Positions 44,675-53,344 of a stretch of 64,000 nt of DNA are shown one piece after another. The first letter of the stretch is position 1. Every line of letters starts with the position of its first letter. The stretch is from contig JAHDID010000033.1 of assembly GCA_020630975.1 (NCBI GenBank), forward strand, positions 1 through 64,000, read 5' to 3'. The position numbers and the translations under genes are program-made. This stretch comes from Verrucomicrobiota bacterium (GTDB taxonomy: Bacteria; Verrucomicrobiota; Verrucomicrobiia; Verrucomicrobiales; DEV007). A model generated the notes under the pieces. That model had not been told where the DNA came from. It worked only from the letters and a program-made list of their open reading frames with translations, and made no database searches.

Positions 44675-45364
44675 ATGAGCCCTTTTGTCTTATCGCAAAG
44701 CACAGCAAAAGAACCACAAGGCTGGTTTGCAGCACTCTGTCCTTTTTGTTCTAAAACTCGAGCCACCCAGTCAGTGTCATTAGTGAATAAGAAACAAATC
44801 TGGGGAATCGAGTACGCCAAAGAGGAAGTGTGTCGGCTCGCCGTTTGTGGATTCTGTGATGGAGAGGCTGTAGACCCATATGGTGCGATCCGCGAATTGG
44901 ACAATCTATGGGAACCCAGAGATGGAATACCGGCTCTGATAGACCAGACGATAGAGGAAGAGGAGGAAGCCCTGTTTCTAGAAGATATGCTAGCTCACGA
45001 GAGATACTGCATCGATAGCAAAATAGGCATCCTCGAGAGCATCCGCCAACGCACCAAGGATGGCTTGAAAGATAAAGGTGGCCTAGGGGCATTACTCGGC
45101 CTCGTCTCAGGAGCTATATTAGGATGGTGGTTATCGATAGGGACTGAAACCGCATTATTCGCGATAGCAGGACTGGCTGTGATAGGGCTAATCGGCGGTG
45201 TAGCCATATGGCGACTCATGCTTTCTAGACACCTTCTTAGGAAATACACCAAAGCAGCACTAAAAAAGCATCACCAGCTTTCGGCCGAAAGTTTGCTTTC
45301 TGTGACTTTGATTGACACACGTAGATATCGAGCGGTTGGCCGATCTTTAGAGCGAACCATCTGA
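44675..45364 (+). CDS. Zinc-ribbon, two-TM membrane protein
   Basis: A 229-residue protein of unknown function. Two pairs of cysteines, CPFC near residue 22 and CGFC near residue 60, form a zinc-ribbon-like site. Two hydrophobic helices at about 130-175 (LGALLGLVSGAILGWWL and LFAIAGLAVIGLIGGVAIW) are followed by a short basic tail (KAALKKHHQLS). The frame is open to 44306, but that would run antisense through the adenylate-kinase-like gene. In-frame Met codons at 44561 and 44675 are both possible; I use 44675, which puts the cysteine site near the N-terminus. Confidence 0.6.
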   Translation: MSPFVLSQSTAKEPQGWFAALCPFCSKTRATQSVSLVNKKQIWGIEYAKEEVCRLAVCGFCDGEAVDPYGAIRELDNLWEPRDGIPALIDQTIEEEEEALFLEDMLAHERYCIDSKIGILESIRQRTKDGLKDKGGLGALLGLVSGAILGWWLSIGTETALFAIAGLAVIGLIGGVAIWRLMLSRHLLRKYTKAALKKHHQLSAESLLSVTLIDTRRYRAVGRSLERTI

Positions 45365-45446
45365 CCAGAAACGCATCCGAAGTAATCACGGCTGAGATCC
45401 CGCTATTGATTTCCCCACAGCGCCTAGCTAACCTGCTGCAGGGAAT

Positions 45447-46928
45447 ATGGCTAAGCGATTATCACTTCTACTTTTAGGTTTCATAGCGTGCTGCGTCGGC
45501 TCAAGCTCCGCAGCCGAGCGGCCAAACATCCTATTCATCTATCTCGATGACTTTGGCTGGAAAGACACGGGCTACATGGGCTCGGATTTCTACGAAACAC
45601 CCCATCTCGATAGGCTCGCCCGCGAGGGGATGATCTTCACCCATGCCTACTCCGCCTCTGCCAACTGCGCCCCCGCTCGCGCCTGCCTGCACAGCGGCCA
45701 GTACACGCCACGCCACAGGGTCTTCAATGTCGGCACCGATCCGCGTGGAAAAGCAGCGTATCGCAAGCTAGAGCACATACCCGGCGTGAGCGATCTGCGC
45801 ACCGATATCGTCACCTGGGCGCAGTGCCTGCAGAAAGCCGGCTACCAGACTGCCACCATGGGCAAATGGCATCTCAGCGACGATCCGCTACCCTATGGAT
45901 TCGACATCAATATCGGCGGCACCCATGCTGGTAGCCCGCCCCGGGGTTACTACCCGCCGCACCCTAGAGCCCCTCAACTCCAAGACGTACCAGAGGGTGA
46001 ATTTCTCACCGATACCCTGTCGCGAAAGGCCTGCGAATACATCGCCGCTGCCGATCCCAAGCAACCATGGGCACTGTACATGACCTATTTTTCCGTGCAC
46101 ACCCCGATCCAGGCCAAGAAAGAACTCCTGCCCAAATACGAAGCCAAAACTCCGGGGCAACAACACAACAACCCTGCCATGGCGACGATGATCGAGGCCG
46201 TCGACACCGGCGTAGGCAATATGCTCGCCGCTCTCGAAAAAGCTGGTGTGCGAGACGACACTGCGATCCTGTTTTTCTCCGACAATGGCGGCTACGGCCC
46301 CGCCACAGACATGGCCCCGCTGAAAGGCTACAAAGGCACCTACTACGAGGGCGGCATCCGCGTGCCGTTTTTCGCCAACTGGCCGGGCCAGATCGCTCCA
46401 GGGCAGACCAATGAGACACCCATCATCGGGGTCGACCTCTATCCGACGATCTGCGCGATAGCTGGTGCCGAACTACCCGAGGGACAGCCCCTGGATGGTG
46501 AGAATCTCCTACCCACATTTCGCGGAGAGGCACAGGGCACTGTCGCCAAAGACAGGTCGCTCTTTTGGCACTTCCCCGCCTACCTACAGAGCTACAGCCG
46601 CACCAACCAGCAGCGCGACCCGCTGTTTCGGGCCCGCCCCTGCTCCATAATGCGCAAGGGAGACTGGAAGCTACACGAGTACTTCGAAAACGATGAATAC
46701 GAACTCTACCACCTCGGCAACGATATCGGCGAGACCACCGACCTCTCTAGCACCCAGCCCGAGAAGCTAGCCGAAATGCAGCAAGAGCTACGCGACTGGA
46801 GACAGGCGCTCAATGCACCCGTGCCTAGAGCACTGAATCCGAAGTACGACCCAGAGGCCGAGAAAGCGGCTATAGAGGCGGCCAAGGAGAAGAAGTCGAA
46901 GAAGAACAAAAAGAAACGGACGGTGTGA
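45447..46928 (+). CDS. Sulfatase (family S1, Cys-type)
   Basis: A 493-residue exported sulfatase. The signal peptide ends SSSAAE. The metal-binding start is ERPNILFIYLDDFGW (D34, D35), and the catalytic motif is NCAPARACLHSG, with C74 as the residue converted to formylglycine (C-x-P-x-R). TMGKWHLSDD, HTPIQAKKELL and FFSDNGGYGPA are further active-site strands. The C-terminus is very Lys-rich (KEKKSKKNKKK), unusual for this family. It hydrolyses sulfate esters of a glycan or small molecule; the substrate is unknown. No sulfatase-maturing enzyme is in the window. Confidence 0.92.
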   Translation: MAKRLSLLLLGFIACCVGSSSAAERPNILFIYLDDFGWKDTGYMGSDFYETPHLDRLAREGMIFTHAYSASANCAPARACLHSGQYTPRHRVFNVGTDPRGKAAYRKLEHIPGVSDLRTDIVTWAQCLQKAGYQTATMGKWHLSDDPLPYGFDINIGGTHAGSPPRGYYPPHPRAPQLQDVPEGEFLTDTLSRKACEYIAAADPKQPWALYMTYFSVHTPIQAKKELLPKYEAKTPGQQHNNPAMATMIEAVDTGVGNMLAALEKAGVRDDTAILFFSDNGGYGPATDMAPLKGYKGTYYEGGIRVPFFANWPGQIAPGQTNETPIIGVDLYPTICAIAGAELPEGQPLDGENLLPTFRGEAQGTVAKDRSLFWHFPAYLQSYSRTNQQRDPLFRARPCSIMRKGDWKLHEYFENDEYELYHLGNDIGETTDLSSTQPEKLAEMQQELRDWRQALNAPVPRALNPKYDPEAEKAAIEAAKEKKSKKNKKKRTV

Positions 46929-47193
46929 GATAACAAGCCAGATCTATAGCGCCAGAAAATGGGCTTCGAGTGAGGCTCCTACCTGTCGCCCCCGCGCTTA
47001 CGAGCGGATGCTTCTGCTGGTAGATTATCAGTAAGCGTGAACTTTCACACTGACTCCATTCCTACCAGTAGGAGGCGCAGATAGGCCCTAAGTTCAGATA
47101 GGCCCCCACCTGCTTATCACCTAGCTTGATTTGAGAAAATCGTAGGTGGGATGGCTAATTTCTCGCTGAGCCAAACTTAATTGATAGCTAGTT

Positions 47194-48537
47194 ATGATAG
47201 GAGTCGGAGATTTCAAAGCAGCTGACTGTGCCGGTATCGGTAGGCGATCGTTTCTCAAAACCGCGGCGGCGGTGCCGTTCACGCTGGGCTCGACTCATCA
47301 GGTCATGGAGGCGGCTCAGGCAGCACAGCAGTCTGGTCGGGTGAAGTCGGTCATCCTGCTATGGCTGTGGGGCGGCCCCAGTCATATCGATACCTTCGAC
47401 CCGAAGCCAGATGCACCCATGGAGTATCGGGGGCCATTTGGTACTATCCCGACGAAGACGCCGGGCATGCACTTCACCGAGCTGATGCCGATGATGGCTG
47501 CGCGCAGCGATAAGTACACGATGATCCGCTCGATGGTCACGACGAGCAATGATCATCCCACGGCGGGGACCATCGCGTTGACCGGCTTCCATGAGAATGC
47601 CGGGCCGGTGCAGCCAAACTTTGGCTCGATCATCGCCAAAGACCAACTCTCGACCGAGGCATTACCATCGTTTTTCTACGTCGGACGAGGTATCCCACGC
47701 GATCTACCGCGCCGGATCGAGGGCTATGGTGGTGGTACTCTAGGCAAAGCCTACGATCCATTTTTGGTGCGGGCTAGCGAGCACGGAGAGGTGAGTATAC
47801 CTCAGCTGGACCTGCTAAAGGGCATCACCCCCAAGCGCATCCAGGATCGGAATCGTCTACTCCAGCAGCTCGACACCGCAGAGCGGCGCCTGGAGTCAGC
47901 TGGTATCGACGAGTGGCATCGCACCCACCAGAGCGCCTACGGGCTGCTCGCCGATCCCAAAGCACGCCAGGCCTTTGACCTGACTCAGGAGTCGGACAAG
48001 GTGCGCTCCCGCTACGGCCAGACCACCTTCGGCCAGGGCTGTCTACTGGCACGTCGCCTTGCCGAGGCGCGGGTGCCCTATATCCAGGTGAACTGGAGCG
48101 AATATGTCGAAACCTTTTCACCCAACTGCGACTTCGGCTGGGATACCCACATCTTTAACTTCGAGCTCCTCAAAGATCGCCACTGCCCGATCCTCGACCG
48201 AGCCTACTCAGCGCTGATCGACGATCTCTCTGATCGAGGTATGCTCGACGATACCCTCTTGATTGCCATGGGTGAATTCGGCCGCACGCCGAAGATCAGC
48301 AGCCGTGCCGCTCGCGAGCATCATAAAGACTGCTACTTCTCCATCTGGGCAGGCGGCGGCATTGAGCCCGGGCGCGTGATCGGCGAGAGCGATGCCAAAG
48401 GCGAGCACCCGATCACCCGACCGATCACCCCACTACAGGTAGGCACGACCATCGCCGAGCTGTGCGGTATCGGTGCGCGGAAGCGGGCAGAGATGAAAGT
48501 GCTGGATGGAGGCAGCGTGATCAATGAGCTCATTTAA
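47194..48537 (+). CDS. DUF1501 protein, divergent type
   Basis: A 447-residue Tat-exported DUF1501 protein (GRRSFLKTAAAVPFTLG). Motifs: VILLWLWGGPSHIDTFDPKP, TSNDHPTAGTIALTGF, QGCLLARRLAEARVPYIQVN, FGWDTH, IAMGEFGRTP, EHHKDCYFSIWAGGG. It is clearly of a different subgroup from the three other DUF1501 proteins here and pairs with the type of DUF1549/DUF1553 gene found downstream. It heads a five-gene run, with the next gene's open frame overlapping its end. Confidence 0.9.
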   Translation: MIGVGDFKAADCAGIGRRSFLKTAAAVPFTLGSTHQVMEAAQAAQQSGRVKSVILLWLWGGPSHIDTFDPKPDAPMEYRGPFGTIPTKTPGMHFTELMPMMAARSDKYTMIRSMVTTSNDHPTAGTIALTGFHENAGPVQPNFGSIIAKDQLSTEALPSFFYVGRGIPRDLPRRIEGYGGGTLGKAYDPFLVRASEHGEVSIPQLDLLKGITPKRIQDRNRLLQQLDTAERRLESAGIDEWHRTHQSAYGLLADPKARQAFDLTQESDKVRSRYGQTTFGQGCLLARRLAEARVPYIQVNWSEYVETFSPNCDFGWDTHIFNFELLKDRHCPILDRAYSALIDDLSDRGMLDDTLLIAMGEFGRTPKISSRAAREHHKDCYFSIWAGGGIEPGRVIGESDAKGEHPITRPITPLQVGTTIAELCGIGARKRAEMKVLDGGSVINELI

Positions 48538-48571
48538 CAGAATGCCCCGAATCACGAGCAAAGACTCACGC

Positions 48572-48604
48572 CAAGGAGGGGCTGCCTTTAGCTGCCCGGC
48601 TGCC
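48572..48604 (+). repeat. REP-type element, variant C, at a gene start
   Basis: CAAGGAGGGGCTGCCTTTAG then CTGCCCGGCTGCC. The hairpin GGGC-T-GC/GC-T-GCCC keeps the outer stem of variants A and B, with different but still paired inner bases. It directly precedes the ATG at 48605 of the PD40 protein. Confidence 0.7.
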
Positions 48605-49516
48605 ATGGCCAGAGCATATGGCCGATCCTGGAGTATAGCCTTCGCCATTCTCACTCTACTCACATTCATCGCTGCAGCCGGTGAGCAGCGACTCACCTCC
48701 GATGGCTCGAACAAGCGCGATCCGCTGATCATAGCCAATGGCCAGACGCTGATCTACTGCGTCGATGCTACCGACGATCTGATACGCGCCTACAGTCTAG
48801 ATCTGGATGATGCGAGTGCTGAGCCGATACCTCTATTCGATGACGACCGCTGCCACCAGACTGAGCTGGCCTATTCGCCCGACGAGCGGTTTGTCTCCTT
48901 TAGCGAATGCACCGCCAACCTAGCGGGCAAACTAGTCATCCGAGATCTGGGTGCCAAAAACGATGCTGTGATCAGCCACTCGGGGCGTGGCGCCTATCGC
49001 ACGCCGGTATTCACCCCCGATGGGCAGCGGGTGATCTATGCCTTTGCTGAGAAAGGGCCGATGCAGCTATGGTCGGTAAATCTAGAGGGGAAGGATAAAA
49101 AGCAACTCACCGAGACCGAGGGGTTGAGCCATTGGCCTAGTTTCACTCCAGATGGCCAGCGAATGGTCTATGCCAACAGCCGCGAAAATAACTACGAAAT
49201 CTATATCCGCGACTACCAGGGTACTGCTGAAGAGCGGCTGACTGAAAACACCCTCATGGATATCCGCCCACGGTTATCGCCAGATGGATCGAGGATCTGT
49301 TTCGTCAGCACTCGCCATGGCAACTACGAGATCTATGTGATGAATGTCGATGGCTCCAATGTCATTCGCCTGACTGATAGTGAAGAGCGCGACGACTTCC
49401 CATCCTGGCACCCCGATGGTGAGCAGATCGTCTACGTCAGCGAGCGCGATGGCCGGAAGGATATCTACCTAATGCCTGTGCCTAAGGGGAAATCGATCGA
49501 AGTCTCTGCGAAGTAA
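48605..49516 (+). CDS. Exported PD40/TolB-like beta-propeller protein
   Basis: A protein of about 303 residues with a signal peptide (SWSIAFAILTLLTFIAAAGE). The body is a six-bladed propeller made of PD40 repeats, each with a phrase such as YSPDERFVSFSE, FTPDGQRVIYAF, FTPDGQRMVYANS, LSPDGSRICFVS and WHPDGEQIVYVS, as in the C-terminal domain of TolB. The role is unknown; such propellers bind proteins or ligands in the periplasm. The open frame begins at 48524, but that part is largely the REP element, so 48605 is the better start. The next gene starts one base after its stop. Confidence 0.78.
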   Translation: MARAYGRSWSIAFAILTLLTFIAAAGEQRLTSDGSNKRDPLIIANGQTLIYCVDATDDLIRAYSLDLDDASAEPIPLFDDDRCHQTELAYSPDERFVSFSECTANLAGKLVIRDLGAKNDAVISHSGRGAYRTPVFTPDGQRVIYAFAEKGPMQLWSVNLEGKDKKQLTETEGLSHWPSFTPDGQRMVYANSRENNYEIYIRDYQGTAEERLTENTLMDIRPRLSPDGSRICFVSTRHGNYEIYVMNVDGSNVIRLTDSEERDDFPSWHPDGEQIVYVSERDGRKDIYLMPVPKGKSIEVSAK

Positions 49517-50839
49517 ATGTTTAGATCGTTCACAGCTCTATTAGTCGCGGCGACTTGTCTAGTCGGCACATATGCACTCGCCGTGCCCAGGATTGATAGC
49601 ATCGAGCCTATCGGGCTAGTAGCAGGCGGGACGACTCGTGTGAAGCTGCGGGGCAACGAATTCAAAGTAGGCGAATGGCAAACAGAAATCTGGAGCAGTG
49701 CGCCAGGCCAGTGGGTGCTGGTGGAGGATGCTGAGAATACGAATTTCGAAATGTTTTTCGATGTGACGATACCCGCCGACGCCGCCGTGGGCCCAGTGGC
49801 AGTGCGCGTGTGGAATCTGAAAGGAGTCTCCCTCCCTAGTCTAGTACTGATCGACTCTCAGCCGGGCATCTCCTTTACGACTGATAGCCAAAAACCATTC
49901 GAGCATACCATTCAGGCACAGCAGGGGCACCCACTAGTCTGCCAGATCTGGTCGAATCAGCTGAATAAAGATAGCGACCTGCATCTCGATATCAAAGATG
50001 CTGCAGGCAAGCTAGTCGCCGCCATAGATGATAGCGAGGTGAGAGGTAGCGATCCTTTCTATATATTTCACCCACCGGCCGATGGTAGATACACTGCCGA
50101 GGTGCACGATATATTGTGGCGGGCAAAGATCCAAGGCTGTCTGCAGATCGCCCCCTATCTAGATCCCGTAGCGAAAGAGGGACTGGAGCAGACACCCGCC
50201 ACCCGAGAGATCGACTTACAAAAGGGGCAGTACCTGACGATCACCCCACAGACGCTAGAGCTCGACTCGCCTGCCCAGCTGGTGCTGGATCTGCATGGCC
50301 CCGATGGCAAACGCCTCGTCCGCGCTGGCACTGGCGACTCGCTACTACAGCCACTGCGCCGACGGATCGATCAGGAGGGTAGCTATCGCTTAGAGATATC
50401 GGATCTGCTAGGCCGAGAGGGCTTACCTTTTCAGCTAGATATTTCGACCACTCAGCCCCCCTTCGAGTTATCCGTAGTCCAGAAAGACTGGTGGCTGACT
50501 GAGACCGGCAAATCGATCAAAACTCGAGTCCAAGTCCTGCGCCACCAGTATGATGGAGAGATAGCCATTAGCTGCCCGGGCTATGAGCTGGAGAATGCCG
50601 TGATCCCTGAGAAGAAGAATAACTTCGAGATAACGATCAATATCCCCGCCGAGTCAGAGCGTCTAGTCGTAGCCGAACTATCCGGCACCGCCCAGATCGG
50701 CGGGCAGACCTACCGAGCCCCAGTGATCGCTAAAGACGCGCTAAACAAAGCCCCACTAAACATGATCCAGTGGCCCGATGGTGTGGCTGATAAAGTGTAT
50801 TTCCTAGTGCAGAGCAAGGAAGGAGGCAAAGACTCATGA
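49517..50839 (+). CDS. Exported protein with PPC-like domains
   Basis: A 440-residue exported protein with signal peptide MFRSFTALLVAATCLVGTYA. An IPT/TIG-like beta domain (IDSIEPIGLVAGGTTRVKLRG, about residues 25-110) is followed by two segments with the look of bacterial pre-peptidase C-terminal (PPC) domains (SDLHLDIKDAAGKLVAAID..., GRYTAEVHD; PAQLVLDLHGPDGKRL, GSYRLEISD). Such proteins accompany DUF1501 and DUF1549 in Planctomycetota; the role is unknown. It starts right after the PD40 gene's stop and overlaps the next gene by 4 bp. Confidence 0.78.
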   Translation: MFRSFTALLVAATCLVGTYALAVPRIDSIEPIGLVAGGTTRVKLRGNEFKVGEWQTEIWSSAPGQWVLVEDAENTNFEMFFDVTIPADAAVGPVAVRVWNLKGVSLPSLVLIDSQPGISFTTDSQKPFEHTIQAQQGHPLVCQIWSNQLNKDSDLHLDIKDAAGKLVAAIDDSEVRGSDPFYIFHPPADGRYTAEVHDILWRAKIQGCLQIAPYLDPVAKEGLEQTPATREIDLQKGQYLTITPQTLELDSPAQLVLDLHGPDGKRLVRAGTGDSLLQPLRRRIDQEGSYRLEISDLLGREGLPFQLDISTTQPPFELSVVQKDWWLTETGKSIKTRVQVLRHQYDGEIAISCPGYELENAVIPEKKNNFEITINIPAESERLVVAELSGTAQIGGQTYRAPVIAKDALNKAPLNMIQWPDGVADKVYFLVQSKEGGKDS

Positions 50840-53340
50840 GTGTAATTAAGGTCGCATGCGTTTTAGTATGGCTTCTCGGTAGCTTCGTAGCGTTAGCCGA
50901 AAAGTCTCAACACGAAGAAGCAGACCTACCTATCGTGCCGATAGAGGTAGGCGCGCCACTACGCATCGATGTCAGCCCGAAGACATTTACCTTCACCGGT
51001 CCGCGCGACCGGCTCCAGCTAGTGGTGACTGGCTACTACGCCAATGACGAAGTCGCAGACCTGACTCGTGCCACTAAGGTCACCATCGCCGATGGTTCAA
51101 TAGCTGAATCCATAGAGCGCAGCATCATCCTACCGCGCAAGAATGGCACCACCTCGGCTACTATCTCCGTCGGAGGACACCAAGCGACAATCGATCTACA
51201 GATCCTCAACCGACAGTCGACCGAGCCAGTCTCGTTTCGCTACGAGGCGCTGCCATCACTATCGAAAGCTGGCTGCAGTGGTGGCGGCTGCCATGGCGCG
51301 CCTCATGGCAAAGGCGAATTTCGCCTATCCTTATGGGGATTCGATCCCGCACTCGATAGCGAGACGCTGATTGCCGAAGAGTTCGGCCGCCGAGTGAACT
51401 TCATCGAACCCGAAAAGAGTCTATTCCTGGCCAAGCCCCGCAACGAAGTCGCCCACGAGGGAGGCCTGCGTCTGCGAGAGTCAGACCTAGAGCATCAGAC
51501 ACTCGTGCAGTGGATCGAGTCCGGCTGTCACGTCGATCTGCACCAGAAACGCTGCGTCGATATCGCGCTGACTCCGGGCGAGGGGCTCACGCTGAAGCGG
51601 CCACACCACACCCAGCAGCTACGAGTCGAGGCCACATTCGAGGACGGCACGGTGAAAGACATCACCCATCTTTGCGCATATGAGAGCTCCGATGAAAAAG
51701 TGCTTCGCATCAGCCGCCACGGTCTAGCGGTCGGTATGGGTAGAGGCGAGGCAGCGGTCATCGTGCGCTACCTGGAGTATATCGAAAGCACCATTTTAAC
51801 CTTCGTCGAGGAGGTGCCCGACCTAGAGTGGCAGACGAGTCCACCGCAGAGCTACATCGACGAGCATGTCTACGCCAAGCTAGAGAAATTCAAATACCTA
51901 CCTTCGGAATTGTGTAGTGACTCAGAGTTTCTCCGTCGGGTGTCGCTGGATCTGACAGGCTTGCTGCCCACACCCGAGGCTGTGGAGACTTTTCTAAATA
52001 GCGATAGCGCGGACAAACGAGAACAACTAGTCGAAGATCTGCTAGCCTCGGAGCCGTTTCACCTATACTGGACGCAGAAGTGGGGCGACATCCTCAAGCT
52101 ATCGGCCCGCCAGATGGGCCATAGCGGGGTGGTCAAATTTCACCGCTGGATACGCGATTCGGTGGCGGAGAACCAGCCCTACGACGAATTTGCTAAAGAG
52201 ATCCTACTAGCCACCGGTAGCAATCTGATCACACCGACTAGTAATTTCTATCGCTCTGGGTCAGACACCTCCGACATCATGGAGTCGACTGCGCAGCTAT
52301 TCCTAGGCACTCGCATCGGCTGCGCCAAATGCCACAACCACCCCTACGAGCCGTGGACGCAGGATAATTACTACGGGCTGAGCGCTTTCTTCAATCGCAT
52401 CGAGACTCGCAAGACTGGACGCAAGGGCGAGGTAGTGGTGTGGATGAATGACGAGGGAGACATCCGCCACCCCGCTACCGACGAGATCGTCGAGCCATGG
52501 GTGCCCGGTATCGATCAGATGGATCTATCTGCCGATACCGATCGCCGAGCGGCATTCGTCGAGTGGCTGACTGCGGATACCAATCCATTCTTTGCCAAAG
52601 TAGAGGTCAACCGCATCTGGTCCCAGCTGATGGGGCGCGGCATCGTCGAGCCATTCGACGATTTGCGCGATACCAATCCAGCGGCGAATCAGCCACTGCT
52701 CGATGCACTGACGGAGGATTTCATAGCTCATAGCTTCGATAGAAAACACATCATCCGCACCATCGTAAACTCGCGCACCTATCAGGCAAGCAGCCGGACC
52801 AATGAGTGGAACGAAACTGATACTAGGTATTTCTCTCGCTACTACCCACGTCGCCTGTCTGCCGAGCAGCTCATCGATGCGCTAGGCGATCTCACTGCCA
52901 TTCGCGAGAGCTTTAGCTCAGTGCCACCTGGAGTGCGTGCTACCCAGCTACCTGCACCCGATCTGGCCAAGCACGATCGCAATAAGATAGGCGATATCGA
53001 ATTTCTAAAGGTCTTCGGCATGCCCGAGCGCCAGACCGTATGCGAATGCGAGCGCGGCGACGACTCCAGCCTTGGCCAAGCGCTGGAGCTATTCAATGGT
53101 ACGACCCTGCACGGTATGCTGTCTGATACCAATAATCGATTTCATAAAGCATTGAGCGAAGGGCGAACTGCAAAGGATATCGTGACCGATCTATACATAC
53201 GAGCCTTTTCGAGAAACCCAGATGCACAAGAACTAGAGATATCGACCGGCTATCTGGAGACCGCAGAAGATAAGGCAAAGGCACTAGAGGATCTGGTATG
53301 GGCAGTGATTAATCGGGATGAATTTTTGTTTCAACATTAG
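50836..53340 (+). CDS. Big2-like + cytochrome-type + DUF1549 + DUF1553 protein
   Basis: An 834-residue exported protein. After a signal peptide (VACVLVWLLGSFVALAE) comes a bacterial Ig-like domain (residues 45-125), then the haem-type motif of this subgroup, C147-SGGG-C152-H153 in GCSGGGCHGAPHGKGEFRLS. A second Ig-like stretch is seen near 235-320. DUF1549 (about 325-520: SEFLRRVSLDLTGLLPTPE, YWTQKWGDILKLSARQMGHS, CAKCHNHPYEPWTQDNYYG) and DUF1553 (about 560-830) follow. The second CAKCHNHP could be a further metal or haem ligand site. It overlaps the PPC gene by ATGA and lies 4 bp before the start of the cytochrome-WD40 gene. Confidence 0.88.
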   Translation: MSVIKVACVLVWLLGSFVALAEKSQHEEADLPIVPIEVGAPLRIDVSPKTFTFTGPRDRLQLVVTGYYANDEVADLTRATKVTIADGSIAESIERSIILPRKNGTTSATISVGGHQATIDLQILNRQSTEPVSFRYEALPSLSKAGCSGGGCHGAPHGKGEFRLSLWGFDPALDSETLIAEEFGRRVNFIEPEKSLFLAKPRNEVAHEGGLRLRESDLEHQTLVQWIESGCHVDLHQKRCVDIALTPGEGLTLKRPHHTQQLRVEATFEDGTVKDITHLCAYESSDEKVLRISRHGLAVGMGRGEAAVIVRYLEYIESTILTFVEEVPDLEWQTSPPQSYIDEHVYAKLEKFKYLPSELCSDSEFLRRVSLDLTGLLPTPEAVETFLNSDSADKREQLVEDLLASEPFHLYWTQKWGDILKLSARQMGHSGVVKFHRWIRDSVAENQPYDEFAKEILLATGSNLITPTSNFYRSGSDTSDIMESTAQLFLGTRIGCAKCHNHPYEPWTQDNYYGLSAFFNRIETRKTGRKGEVVVWMNDEGDIRHPATDEIVEPWVPGIDQMDLSADTDRRAAFVEWLTADTNPFFAKVEVNRIWSQLMGRGIVEPFDDLRDTNPAANQPLLDALTEDFIAHSFDRKHIIRTIVNSRTYQASSRTNEWNETDTRYFSRYYPRRLSAEQLIDALGDLTAIRESFSSVPPGVRATQLPAPDLAKHDRNKIGDIEFLKVFGMPERQTVCECERGDDSSLGQALELFNGTTLHGMLSDTNNRFHKALSEGRTAKDIVTDLYIRAFSRNPDAQELEISTGYLETAEDKAKALEDLVWAVINRDEFLFQH

Positions 53341-53344
53341 TGAA

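Noticed and set aside
47078-47150. 11-bp direct repeat CAGATAGGCCC (47078 and 47095) and a CCCACCT/AGGTGGG inverted pair before the DUF1501 gene
   Set aside because: Noted as possible operator sequences, but the repeats are short, unique in the window as far as I could see, and have no clear promoter context.
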